Below are positions 22,801 to 37,800 of a stretch of DNA of 64,000 nt, piece by piece. Made by a program: the position numbers and the translations under genes. The stretch spans positions 183,298,396 to 183,362,395 of the forward strand of contig NC_091120.1 of assembly GCF_040183065.1 (NCBI RefSeq), in the 5' to 3' direction. The notes below the pieces were generated by a model that had not been told where the DNA came from, ran no database searches, and worked only from the letters and a program-made list of their open reading frames with translations. The DNA is from Periplaneta americana. Its lineage: Eukaryota > Arthropoda > Insecta > Blattodea > Blattidae. Numbering within the stretch: position 1 is the stretch's first letter; each line of letters begins with the position of its first letter.

Positions 22801-25800
22801 ATATCTGCTCGCTTGGAAAAAGAGACATAAGTATTTCTCCCATTACGATAATTCATAAAGAAAAAAATCAAATCAACATAAACCAATGTAAGTTGTCAAA
22901 TTATCAAAAAAGGTTTGTGGAAACTGACTGACTCACTTTTCCCAGGCACTGCAGATATAAAAGTTGCAATAATATCTGTCCTGAAATAATGATCCAACAA
23001 TTTGACTTTAAACTAGTTTGGTTCTTTAATTTTTCAACAATGCACCTTAGTGTAACGTTTTTCAATGAAGTCATGACAAAACCAGGACAGATTCTTCAAA
23101 GTCCGGCATGACGATTAAACTATAATGATAATTTTCTTCGTTTAGCGTGTGTGATATACTTCTCCGTTTCGCTTGTGTAACATTTTCTAGACTCTTCAAG
23201 TGTTGACAGTTGCTGCCCTCTCCCGCAATATCATTCATGGCACAGATCTTCTCATTAGAATCAAATTATCTGCCAATTCTTCGTTTTTTATTCACATTTT
23301 TGCACATATCACACTCACTATGAAATTTGTTCCATTTTTTTTTTTACATACTGGATTTCTGTAATTAATAAATTAATTTATTAACAAAAATGATCGTGGT
23401 CATCGCACATTTGTAGTGTAAAGTAAATAAATACATAATTAGTAACACTACGTTTCAACTGGATTTGGACTTTGAGTGTTACTTCCTTCACTTGGACTTC
23501 ACTTGTTCTTCGTAAGAATCCTAAATTTTGACGCCTCATTAAAGTGTACTATGATTTATTTTTTCAAGTTTAATATTCTCAAACGGAAGCCCGTATCCTC
23601 TTTCACAATATGTCGACAAATTCTCAATTTTCAAATTTTTGGAGTTCAATTTTTGTTTCCGTCTAACCTTCAGTTCTATTAAATACAAAATAATACTTAA
23701 ACACGCCAACACCAGCATTTAAACATCCATTATCCTGAATGAATTAAAAATAATTATAAGTGACGCATTTAAAAACTGAACTTAACTAAGTTACAAGCGG
23801 AACTACACTGAGGGAGGATAACAAAGAACGTTAACGTGTTGTAAAAACATCCTGTCTAGCAGGTATAACATCTCTTGTTCCTCATTGGCAAGGTTGTCCC
23901 TAACGTTTTAACTTAAACGCGGGAAGTGTCGTTCTTTATAACAATCAGAATATAAACAACTTTATAAGCTGTATTGTATTGTATTGTATTTATTAACATT
24001 CCATAGTATTCATACATGCTTACAGCTAGAATATGGAACAAGTCAAAAAACTTAATACTATTATAAAATCTTAATTTATAGTCACAGTCTAGATGAAATA
24101 TATATAGACGAGATTTACAATATAGTCTACTAGTACAACACAAAGTTTTAGTATCAATTTCATGAAGTGTTATTGAATGTCATGAATTCACCTACAGAAT
24201 AGAAGGCGTAAGAAATTAGGTAGGCCTACTTCTTTAATTTGGCCCTAAATAATTTTATGTTTTGAGTTTCATTTTTATATCGATAGGGAGGTTATTAAAA
24301 ATTTTTACTACCATATAACGCACTCCTTTTTGATAGCACGATAGACTTGCCGATGGAGTATGAAAGTCATTTTTTGACGTGTATTTATGCTATGAACTGT
24401 TGAATTAGTTACAAAGTTTTCACGATTACATACGAGGAAGATTATTAATGAAAAGATATACTGAAAAGCCATGGGCATTATTTGTAGATTTTTGAAAATA
24501 GCTCTACACGATTCCCTAGATTTGGCACCTACTATTATTCTAATTATTCAAGGAATACGATCTCTCAGACAACTACTCTGACGTTTCAGTCGGGGATGAT
24601 AGTGTACAACGGCTATCCCACCCAGACGCACACTGTGGTGACCGAGGACGGCTATGCCCTGACTGTACACCGCATTCCTCACGGCCGCGGTAAGAGGAAT
24701 TCCACGTACTGCGACAAAGGAGTCGTGTTACTGCAACACGGAATTTCCGGCAGCTCCGCCAGCTGGGTGTATACTGGAAAGGACAACGCACTCTGTGAGA
24801 TATTTCATTTTACTCAGACATACGGACCTAACCCTCCAATTATACGTATCATGTAGTAATTTAATTAATGTGAAGATTAAGGGGACTTTCATGTGACGAC
24901 ATGAGAAAAAAAAATTTAAATTTGCAACTATTTTAGACTATACAAGCACGAAACATTGCAGCCACAAATTGATGCAATTTCTGAAGAGTTCAAATTGATC
25001 ATTTAGTAACATTTTAGGATGCGTAACATAACTTTCACGTTCATAGTTCCTTCTACACACCAATTATACAGAGTGAGCCGTAATTAATGTCATTAATTCC
25101 AGATAATTATTCTTTGAGATATTTCAAACAAAACAACTGAATACAACTTTTATTGTTTTTGCTCCCTTTTCGAAATGTAAACTGCTTTATATGACACATT
25201 TCATAGCGTGTTTTGGAAAAGCTGTTGATTGAATTCACACTATGCTCAGTGAATTTAAGAGAGGACTGTATTATGATGACTATTACACTCTTACTACGTC
25301 ATACTACTTTTGACCAATAAAACGGTACGAAAGGACGTATTTCAACCTATCATGGCTGCTTATCGCACAGTTTTATCGCGTCCCTAGCATTTGTTTAATT
25401 TTATCGCGTCCCTAGCATTTGTTTAATTTTATCGCATCCCTAGCATTTGTTTCTTTGTTTGCCAACATTTGAAACTGCGCTGGTCTGGACGTCAAAAAAT
25501 ATATATATATATAATTACAAACCACTCCAGTCGATGCACAGCAGTTTCAAATATGATCGCATTGGCATTCAAGAACAAGAATTAATAAAAAATCACTGAT
25601 CATACCTATGCATCTTCTGAAATCCTATTTACAAATAAATGAAGAGCACCATTCGGAAACACTGAATAAATTGAATATACCATATAGGCCTAAATCAACG
25701 AGTTCCACTTCTATTACGCACACGTCCAATATAACAATAATTGAACCACCAACCACATTCAAATTTGAAAATTGTACATTCAATAATAATTACCCTTTTT

Positions 25801-28800
25801 AAATTATTCATGTTTATTTTTTATGTCATCGTCGTTAATTAAAACTTTTGTAACACTTGTGTATATTAGTTAGGTTATGTTATAGCTTCCGCTATATGAT
25901 ATTATGGATAGTCACGTATCAGAGATTGTTTAATATTAAGATTTATTGAAAATTATCTGTCAAGTGACGTTGATTACTGGGATTCGGATAATTGAAGTGG
26001 AATGCAACTGTTTTAATAAAAATGAAACTGAATCAACAAAGCCTTTTTGACTAGTAACATTGCCATCGTGTATAGATCGAAAACTTCTCGACGAGAAGAC
26101 ATTGCTAGTAATCATAACTCACTGCTGCCATCTAGCATGCATCTAGCGTAATATTTGTAATGTTGAGTTGGTACAATAATACATTTGAAGACAGTTGTAT
26201 TTTCGTAAGTCAATTAATATTTTATTGTATTGGAGTACTTCGTTACTTCTAATCTTTATATACTTTCTTCTAATCGTGTAATAGTCAATTAAATCCCACT
26301 CGAGTTTTGATTTTCTCTAGATAAATCAAAACGTCTAGCGAGATTACTGTTGAGAAATGATTGAATACAAAAATATATATTATACAAATTAACAGCCACC
26401 TTAAATTGGATTCAATTCTCTTTTCAGATAATTTGGTATTATTAGCACTTTCAGAAGACGACCTCCAAAGATCAATATACAATTTTCAGCAAGTAGCAGC
26501 CACATACAACATGGAAATTTCAACAGATAAAACAAAAATTATGGCATTCTGTGGGAAATATCCAATACAAAGTAAAATTTGTCTCGATAATAAAATATTA
26601 GAAAGATGTAATAGTTTCCCATATTTAGGTTACAATCTTTCCATTTTTTAAGAATTGGACATATCACAGAAAATTAATAAATACACAAGAGCTTTCGGCA
26701 TTATAAATATTGTGATGAAACCATCCTTCGTTCAGAAACATACCCGCATACGTCTCTACAACACATTGGCATGACCTATGCTCAGCTATGGCACCAAAGC
26801 ATGGACACTGAGGAAAGCAGATAAAAGCAGAATAACGGCTTGTGAAATGAGATTCATGCGAAGAACAGCGGGCTATACTAAGTGGGATCTGAAAAGAAAT
26901 TGTGAAATTTTAAAGGAACCAATAACTCAACCATTTTAGATTACATTGTTCAATATCAGTCTAATTGGAAACATCATTTGGAAAGAATGAGTAATATTAG
27001 ACTCCCAAAGGCAATTTATGATTATGTACCACATGGCCAAAGATCTGTTGGTCGTCCTGCTAAGAGATGGCGTGAAAATTTTATGTGAGACCATAACAGG
27101 CCTTGTGGCCTAACACTTGTCAGGCAGAATGATAAGAAGAATGATTGAAAGAATATTAGTTTTTCCCTACAAATTTGCAGAAATTTGATCCGAACAAATG
27201 TAATTTTCGTTCTCCAAACGAATTTTACAATGTTATATTGGGAATCCAACCAATGGCTATCCGAAAACACGCCATGATATATTTCATATAAAACAATTTT
27301 ATCTCGTAAAAGAATCAAAATCGAAGAAAATTATATGGCTCATTTTTGTTTGAAATATCTCAAAGAATAACTCCCTGAAATGAATTGTATTACTTACGGC
27401 TCACTATTTGTACAATGTGAAAAAAATTGTTATATTCCATACATCTAAAAAAAACTATTTTGCGATATTCACTTTCGGAATTGTAGTACTTAATAAGTAG
27501 AAACGGAACAATTCCTTCATAAACAAGATATCAGTATCATCATGACGCGAGTTGGGATAGGCTACATGATGTCAGGGGTAGGAGTGAACGTACAGTTTCA
27601 TTTCATTAACAGTACTGAAGTGTCTTCTTAAGTGAACAGTCTCATAGTTGCCGAGTGAAGTTACGTACCTTACTTTTAGTGCAGTTTTATTGAGCTGGAA
27701 CAAGCAACATCACCTATTTTCAGATTGAATGTCCTTATAGAAGAAGTCAACATTTCACAGCAAATGAAGAATAAATACTAAATTATGTAAGTTGTGTAAG
27801 ATGGAATTAAGGAATTAAACGTCAATAACAAAAAACGCCACTGTATGAGAAATTCTACAAAACACATAAAAATGTTACTTTATCAGCAAGCAAAGATAGT
27901 GAAGGAGTATCTTCAGATGCACAATCTGATTTTTTCCAATAATTGTAAAATGATTGTATCTGCTTCTGAAACTTAAAATCTTCATTTCAGAAACTTTATT
28001 AAAAAATAACACAAATCGATATATCTCAGTTCGAACAGCTCGTCAGCAATTCCATTTAACTAAATTTAATGAAGTCATCTGGAATTAACGAATATTGGAT
28101 TGCCAGATGTTATGAAAAGTGTATCGGAGTTGTATCAAAATATTAACAAAACATCTTCAGAGCCAATTTCAGAAACCGTTCTTGTATAAAATCCTGGTCA
28201 TTATGTAATCTCTGGAATTAGAAGTGTTTTGCAAGCACGCAGAAATGCAAACCATATCAAATCACGGTGTGTAATATAAAATTAGCACCAATTATTTCAT
28301 GTGACATTCATGGAAGTTTCACTCCATATAAACACTGTTTCGCAAAAAGATGTTGTTTTCTAATGTCAGGCGTTTGACAATAAAGTCATTTGACCTCTTG
28401 CACTCCAATATTTTTCAAAGATATCATGGTCAGCCATTGAAGCACAGATTTTGAGGTGTTCCGAATCCATTTCTTGGTTTGAGTTGCACAATGAGCAGTT
28501 AGGGGACTGATATATTCCAATTCTATGCAGATGTTTGGCCAAACAATCATGGCCTGTTGTCAATCTAAATGCAGCTACAGACGATTTTCGTGGTAAATCG
28601 GGAATTAACTGTGGATTATGATGCAGAGAGTTCCATTTTTTCTCTTGGGATTGTGTTATCAAATTTTGTTTGTTGAAGTCTAAGTATGTAGATTTAATAA
28701 ATCTTTTCACAGAGTAATATGTAGATTTAGTAATAGGTCTGTAAGTAGCAGTGCTGCCCTTCTTTGCTAAAGCATCCGCATTCTTGTTTCCCAGGATTCC

Positions 28801-31800
28801 ACAATGGGGAAAAAGATAAAAGTCACTTTCGATACATTTAAAAGATACATTATTGTACATTGCAACACATCAAATGATAAAGAAGCAGACACTTAATGTG
28901 AATACTTATTACAAAAGGTAATAAATATTATGGCATTCTAATCTATATAGTGTTCAGTTCGATACTACTGTACGCTGTATATAGACATGCGAATAGTTAC
29001 AATTAAAATTCAATCTGAAGTAAATTACTTATATTAGATATATTTCAGTTGCGGTTGATGCGCAAGCAACTTCGCGTCCATGGTAGCATATATTCCATCT
29101 ATATTACAAAGATAACCCTTAAACCAGACTATTATAACAGTGTTCTTGCGATTAATTACGCTGGAATATTATTTCGTTATCAAAATCCTCTCCACTTAAA
29201 ATTAAATTTAATTTCTGTAACCGTTAATGTTATGCTTGCATGAATATAATAGAAGTACAGCCTGACTCGTTTGGAAGACATGAACGAAAATTAATATACA
29301 AATATTTTATTATTTTTAGTTCCAATACGACATTAAAACACGCGAGTTTTATATTATAGTTTTTACGAACAAAAGAAACTAGATTATAACTTACCAACGG
29401 CTGAATAGATAATACGCAGTTTCTGTAAGCAACTAGCGATATGTGTTTTGAGGTTTGCAAATTCTGATAAAGTACCATCAGTTCAATTTCGTTCCAATCA
29501 TCAGAATGATGTTGGGAAGCTCCGATTACAAATCAAGAAGGTTATGGATACCGCACGTCTGAAGAAATTGGTGTTGTTAACAACGTCGTTTCAACCATGA
29601 GAATGACATTGGGAAGGCTCCCAATTACAAGTCGATAAGGTTACGGCACCGAACGTCTGAAGAAATTGTAGCTGTTAACAATGTCTTTTCAACCATGAGA
29701 ATGACGTTGGGAAGGCTCAAAATTACAAGACGATAAGGTTGTGGTACCGCACGTCTGAAAAAATTGTAGCTGTTAACAATGTCGTTTCAACCACGAGAAT
29801 GACGTTGGGAAGGTTCCGAATTACAAATCGATAAGGTTACGGCACCGCACGTCTGAAGAAATTGTAGCTGTTTACAATGTCGTTTCAACCATGAGAATGA
29901 CGTTGGGAAAGTTCCGAATTACAAGTCGATAAGGTTACGGCACCGCATGTCTAAAGAAATTGTAGCTGTTCACAATGTCGTTTCAACCATGAGAATGACG
30001 TTGGGAAGGTTCAGAATTACAAGTCGATAAGGTTACGGCACCGCACGTCTGAAGAAATTGTAGCTGTTCACAATGTCGTTTCAACCATGAGAATGACGTT
30101 GGGAAAGTTCCGAATTACAAGTCGATAAGGTTACGGCACCGCATGTCTAAAGAAATTGTAGCTTTTAAAAATGTATTTTCAACCATGAGAATGACGTTAG
30201 GAAGGTTCCGAATTACAAGTCGATAATGGTATGGCAACGCACGTCTGAAGAAATTGGATCTGTTAACAATGTCGTTTCAACCATGAGAATGATGTTGGGA
30301 AGGTTCCCAATTACTAGTCGATAAAGTTATGGTACCGCATATCTGAAGAAATTGGATCTGTGAACAATGTTGTGTCAACAATGAATATGATATTGGGAAG
30401 GTTCTGTATTACAAGTCCATAAGGTTATGGTACCGCACCTCTGAAGCAATTATATCTGTTAATATGACGTAGAACCCACCGACGTAGCTCAGACGACTGA
30501 GGCGTTTGGCTGCTATTCCAGAGTTGCGCTCGCGCGTGGGTTACATTCCCGCTTGGGCTGATTGTCTGGTTAGATTTTTTTCCCAGGTTGTCCCCAACCA
30601 TAAAGAAAATGTCAAGTAAACTATTGAGAATCCTCGCCCTCATCTCACTAAATACTATATCGCTATTACGAATCGCATCGAAGTTAAATAACCTAGTATT
30701 TGATACAACGCAGTTAAATAACAAACTTAAAAAAAAAATTCACTGTATTTCTTTCACGTGTTAAAATTAGGTACCTTGTTGACTAGTTTCAATCTGTTGC
30801 AGGTTATCTTTAGAACTGAGGGTTCCTGGTGTTCGCACATTTCCCATATAAGTATCGGAAACCCGTACTATATCCAAGATCACCAAAACCTATTTTCGCT
30901 ATTGTAGATAATAGATTATATGAGGGGAGCGTGGACAGTGTTGGTGAAATGATAGAGAGAAACAATAGTACCCTGAGAAAAACTCTCTGTAATTTCCGCT
31001 TTGCCCACCACATTTTCCATCACGATCTGGCTGGGGATCCAATCGGCCGCTTGGATGGAAGACCAACGCACTAATTTGTTTACCTTAAACACGATTTCAT
31101 TCCCATCACGCATGAAAATTGTATAAGTTATCGTTGCATGTACTTGACGTCATTAAATATGGTACTATTATTTTTCCAGCATACATGCTCGCAGACCAAG
31201 GCTATGATGTGTGGTTGCCCAACGTACGTGGTAATGAGTATTCAACGATGCACACTCCTCAGAGAGATCCTCGGACAAAAGAGTTCTGGAATTTCAGGTA
31301 ATACTTGCAGCCCTTTCAGCTGAATCAGGAACAAAATGTAATTTGTTCATGGTTCAGCTTATGCTTGCTCCCCGTTCATCCTTTCCTTTGTTTTGGCACA
31401 TATTTTTATCTCTCTTTTAAGTGTAAAATGTTATGTTCTATTTAAAGACGCTCGCAACTTCCGAGGTTATATCAGCGTTGCCGGTGTGCCGGAATTTTGT
31501 CCCACGGGAGTTATTTTACTTGCCAGTAAATCTACTGACATGAGCCTGTCGCATTTAAGCACACATAAATGCCATCGACCTTGCCCGAGATCGAACCTGC
31601 AACCTCGGGCATAGAAGGCCAACGCAATACCAACTGCGCCAAAGAGGCAGACTCCTCTTTTATATCGATTGTCTATTACTTTAGTTTATCAACTCTATTT
31701 GGTTCTCATTTGTGTTTACACTGTAAGTTACATACTTATTTTATAGCATTTATTCTCAGCCGTCTGTCCACCAGTTCATTAATTAATTAATCTTCCATAC

Positions 31801-34800
31801 ATCCAATCGCCTATAAATAGAATCATATTTTCGTATACCCATTCATTATCTAATCTTGTTCTTCCATCCATACAGACCACTAGCCAACCACTCAAATATT
31901 CACCCATCCAACCGTCAACAATTTTATACAACCATTCATCCGGCAATCCACTCATCTATCAGCACATCTACTCACCAACACTCCCATCTATCTATCCATA
32001 TGTCCTTCGATCCCTCCGTCCATCCGTTCATCTCAAAATCCATTTATCCAAAACTGAAACAATACACCCCAACATCTACCAATTCTTCGAATGTCTTTCA
32101 TCTCCCGTCTAGTACGTATCTATCCACCCGCACAATAACCTTTCAGCCATACATTCATCGCTCCTCTGATTCACTCACCCATCAACAAATTTACCGAACC
32201 ATTCACCTACCAAATGACCATTTACCTAACTCTTCAACAATCCATCAAAGTATCGGGAGGAGAATTTTTTAAGAAAGAGAAAATAACGGAAGAAGAGAAA
32301 ATGACGAAAGAAAAGAAAATGACGAAAGAAGACAAAATGACGAAAGAAGACAAAATGACGAAAGAAGAGAAAATGAGGAAAAAGAGAAAATGACGAAAGA
32401 AGATAAAATGAAGAAAGAAGAGAAAATGTCGAAAGAACAGAAATTTACTAAAGGATAGAAAATGACGAAAGAAAAAAAATGAAAGCCCAGCACCGACCAG
32501 TTCTGAAGATAGCCCATAACAGGCTGAAACATGTTAACCAGTTACGGTAAAATTTAACACGAGAAAGACATATAATACATATTCCGTGTGATATAGTGTT
32601 CAAAGTTGAGTAATGAAGATGCATATTAAAAAATGACTTTTTGATTAACACTTAAACAGATGTATTAGGTATTTTCATTACAATTTAATTAACTAAATTA
32701 ATATGTTCACAATGTATAAATATCTTATACCAGAAAAGTTTGATGTTGATCCGCATTCTGATTCGGCTAACAAAGAGTGGACTCACTGGCTGAAGAATTT
32801 TGATAATTTATTTGCACTGATATCTATGTAGCGTGGGGAAATATCGAAGTTTCCCTATAAATACTATAATATACCGCAATATAACGATACAATATCACAT
32901 CGTGATCAGATCATTGACTAGATAGGTGGCCAATACTGTAATTTGAAATTCATGTTTTGGTGCAAATAGCTTATTTGTGAAAATGATTTCCACATTCTGA
33001 TGTTTGTAATTGTTCACCGTCGTATTCTGTACAGTATTTCACCTTTATAACGGAAAAAGTAAAGAAATATAATTAAAAGACGCACTTCTTTCAACAAAAC
33101 AAACATTCCCTTGTGAGTTAGAGACAGAGATACGCTCCAGGTGTGCCAATAGTACGGACGTTAAACGTCACCATTTTTTTTTTTCAGAATATGTCTACAT
33201 GATTTGTGTATCTAGTTTATAATGTTGAGATCAATGGGTGCAACGGGACAGAAGTCAACAGAGATAAGAATTATTCCAATGCAATAAATAAAGAATGCCT
33301 AATTTAGGAAGAAACATGATTTTTGTGTTTCGTTTTCCATTAAGCGACTCAAATAGTGGAGGAATAGATTTCTTTTGTTTCTTTAAATTTAAAAGTCCTA
33401 TTTAGATTATTATGGAAAAAGGAACCAAAGTTTTTTTTACAACCGATGAATGGAGGATTCATGTGTTGTTAAGTGTGACCTGGAAGAGTGCTGTTACTAA
33501 GAAAGTTATATTAACCTTTATGTTCAATAATTATAGCTTGAGTCTCGCTTACAAGGATGCTTTCGGACCTTCCGACGAAATTCGCCAGGAAACTTTATGG
33601 GCTGAACAAGCATGATGCCAAAGTAATTTGTGTGAAGTGTGGCATTTCGCAATCATTTCCTACCCCTAAACAAGGCGTATAAAATTAGGGTTTGCAACTG
33701 TAATTTTTGTAGTCATAAGTTATGAAACACGCTGTACCCGAGAGACATGATGTCATTTTGTGATGATGCGCATGTCTGGTAGGTCTCCTGCCTTGTGTAA
33801 ATAAGTGCGTTTTGTACAGGGACATCACTTTATTTTTGCCAACATTTTTAACATTAACCTGGCTATACTCGGAAACACTGTTACCCCCTTCCATTACAGG
33901 AGTTTGGTGTTACTAGTGAAATATGTAAACAAATCATTTTACTAAGTATAGGGGGATAGTAAAGTAGTGTATCCACTTACGTTACAGGGAAATGCGATAT
34001 TACGATTTTCACTTTGTTTATTACTTTTAGGTATTTTATCAAAATACAGTAGAGTAGTAACAGTTTTTTTTTTCACAAACTCAACTCTTCAGGGGGTTGT
34101 ATTCATTATATAATGGCTACTTTATTCAGCATATTATCGTACTTTCGGTAACTCTAATTTCACTTCTGCTCAGTCCACACAGATAAAGTTATCCAGTCAT
34201 GCTACACACCGTACCTGTGCGAAATAAGTAGGGCCAGGTGTTTATGGAGATCGCGAAAATCACGACATAACAGATATACAATAGATTTTTACAAATCTTT
34301 ACGAATTAAGTGATTCTGATTAATAATATGCGGATAAAATAATCGCGAAAAATCGCGAAATAGAGTTCTAATAGCGAAATATGAACACATTCGCAAATTA
34401 TTATTATTGTGTCGTTTTATAGCGAATTTCATACTCTGAGTTCTTTTTTCGGACTATTTTTTCTTTTGAATTTGTTATAATATCGAAGTAGGCTACATTA
34501 CATGGTATTCCAGGTGTTCTGATTACATTAGTGAACAAAAAAGACAGAGAATTCAACATTTCACTAATAATATGAAAGTGTTAATTTGAGTGCTGCAATT
34601 TTTTTTCGTGTTTAATGCATGTGTGTTAAATACAGTCTCACAACAAATATTGTCTATTGGCCATACCGCACCTTTACCAGAATCCAACGAACCTTTAGTA
34701 TTAATTATTTGGAAAGTAATATACATACTGAGTTAATGCTCCAATTTCAAAAGAATTATATTTTTCAAAATTTCCATTAATACCCGTCAAGAGTACAAAT

Positions 34801-37800
34801 CAATCTCCAACAATCTCCGCCGACACCAATGTTAAAAAACACAAATGGTAAAGTTAATCTCGATAAATACTTGCCCCTGGAAATAAGCTTCAATAATATA
34901 GGCTCTTCCTTCTATAGAAAACGCAACCATATTTCTGAAACACACTATACTCTGGATTGTTTACTTCACTGCTAGCAGACTTCGAATGCAATAGCGGCCG
35001 TAAGCCTGTGTGGCTGACGGGAGCAGGAACTTTAGTGAAAGGGGTTGGAGTCAAGTACATACAGAAACACAGGTACAATAAAAATGCAAGTAAAAATAAA
35101 GTGATGTCCCTGTATGACCGTAAGTGGCTAGGTAGTATGATTCAGGGCATGGGCCTCTTTGTGTGTTAAAGAATACTGTAGGTGAAATACGTGTATACTA
35201 TTGCGTGTTTATCAAAATGAGTTGTAACCTTCATACTGTGGTACAGATGGTGAATGAGGTGACACAGAATTACCCAGCGGACAACACGCATCCAACATAC
35301 ATCGATAGGCGAATTGCACGGGAGTTGTTTATCATCCTGAAGAAATATGTCAGTGGCGGCATGGATATGTCGGAAGGACGGACATTGCGGTGTGATAGTG
35401 ATGGAACATCGGACACTTTATCTGAAGATAACGATGTGCTCGGTAGTCCAGTTCATAGCACGGCAACCAGTTCCAGTTCCTACGAACTATCACCTCCCAA
35501 ATTCAAACTGAAAAGTATCCACGAGCATTTCTCTAAAATAACAATGCAAAGGATTTATGACAGTGTCAAGATTGGGAAGAAAAGCGTTGCAGTAACTGCC
35601 CGAAAATTCAAGACAGCACCGGTAAAAGTGAGGCAAATATAAAGGTTCTTGAGAGAGGTGGTACGATAGAAAACAGAGATGCTGGCATTCGAGAGCATAT
35701 GTAACACCAAATTCAGGAATGCGTGTACAGTTGGAAACGCAATGCACTACTGGCATTTAAAGACTTGGGCGAAAGAAGCAGCTATTTTCATGGGGATTCC
35801 CAGATTTAAAGCCAGCAATTATTTCCTCCACCACTTCAAACGCCGCTACAAAATAACATCACGCAAGATTACAAGATTCATTACTAGGCGGGACGTTACT
35901 CTTGATGCTGACGTGAGGGCCAGAGCATTGGAGTTTGTGCGACAAGTTACGGACAACGTTTCTGCTAATGCAATCGATGCCGACATGGTGTTGAATACGG
36001 AGAGTATGAAATTACCTCAAATAGGACACTATCAATGACCGGGGAAAAGACAACTGGAGCAACTGTTGAAAACGTTGCATCTACTACTCATTCCTACACC
36101 ATTCAGGTTCTTATTTCCATGTCAGGACGCCTCGCGAAGAAATTGTACATCTGTTTTCAGGAAGCGGGTGGTAAATTTGGCAAACGTGTTTCCGAAACAT
36201 TACAACGTAACCAACCTCCAAATATAGAATACAAGTGGCTTGTGCAGCAAATGTTGCTGCAAACTAAGTTCGTTAGACGTTCAAATAAAAATTTTTCAGA
36301 TTTATTTTCAATGAAGAATACTTGTCTTTTTAATAGTTATTTGCTTCCATAATAATGAAACATACTCCCTCTGAATGGATTTTTTTTTAGGCCAAATACT
36401 TTCTCTTGAACCTATCCAACTTCAGTTTTTGAGTTTCAACGCGAAAACGCAAGTATCAATGTCAGGACGATAGCAGTAGCTATTTCAGGTCATTGTGGAT
36501 TGTAGGCGAAAGTTAAAAAAAAAAATGTCAGGTTTGCTAAGCTTTCGAATAATAGCATTTTCGTATAGCTGCTGCATGTAGAACTTGAAATTTAGAGCGT
36601 AAAATCATTTTATCCTACTAAGAGATCTTGCTGAAATGATCTGGAGACTACAAAATTTTCTAGGCCTCTTATTTTATCAGTAAGTAATAGCTTTTTATCT
36701 TTCCTTAGGAACTGTAATTTTTGCGCTCTCTCGAGCCAATACTGAAGACAATGACACATATCAATATCTACACTACACCGCCATTAAGTACATGAAAAAG
36801 ACCCAATCCCACTGGGCTAATAAGTATAAAAATATTTGATTTTCAATACCGGTAACAATATTATTATCTTACTTAAGTTTTGTAGTTACATATAGCAGCC
36901 ACTCAGTGAATTATAGAAATGAAGATCTAAATTAAGATATTCTCTACATTTACTTACATAACCTCAAAAGTTTCACTTTCATGTCATCAATATAGCATCA
37001 GTATTATGTACAATTAATGAAAAATTGATGCATCATGGTATTAACTATAATAATATTTTAATTTCTAATGATAATAATGTCATCAAACCACCTCAAGTTT
37101 CGTAGATTTCAATATCCAATACACAGCTCTACTCAGAAAATTATTATACACTGCAGAATCAGTTTTTAATAACAAATTGAATTGAGCTCTAAATATGTCG
37201 GCAATCATGCAGGTCATGGCCTTCGTGTAATAGCCTATTGTTTATTGTAGTGTGTGTTTTGTTCTGAAATTCAATCAAGTCGGCCGTGATTCGATAAAAT
37301 TTGTTCTCAAAACTGACAACAGATGGATTTTGGGAAATAGGAAAATTATGTAGGAAAATTGACATTTCACTGTAAACTACTACTTTTCCGAAAAACTTTG
37401 GGTTCCAAGCTTCAAAATGAGGGGCCATTTATTAAAATCCGTTCAGCAGTTTTCTCGTAATTTCCATTACCAGTTCAAATTATATATATAGATAATTGCA
37501 GCACCAGTGGTGAGATATCAACAGCTCTCGTACTGTCCTGGATGCGTAAAGTACTGCAACCTAAACTAAAGGGAGCATCGCTTCTGCTGCTGGATTCATG
37601 GTCTGGTCAAACAGACACAGGTTTATCGGCCAGAGCCTTCGGAAACAGGGATTTAAATTTACACACAAAAATCATACCGCCTAAAACCACAAAGTGCTGT
37701 CAGCCTCTAGACGTCTACTTCTTTCGCCAGTACAAACTATTTGCGGGACGCATTGAAGAGAACATACGTCATGATGAGGGGAATGCCGTCAAGATGCATG

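Noticed and set aside
29490..30468. CRISPR-like array
   Set aside because: The 98-bp units are repeated throughout with no unique spacers, in a eukaryotic intron; it is a satellite.
31856..32272. 138-codon His/Ser/Pro-rich open frame
   Set aside because: Produced by a degenerate CATC repeat; no domain or codon structure.
32269..32532. Phe/Ser/Leu-rich minus-strand open frame
   Set aside because: Antisense of the purine minisatellite.
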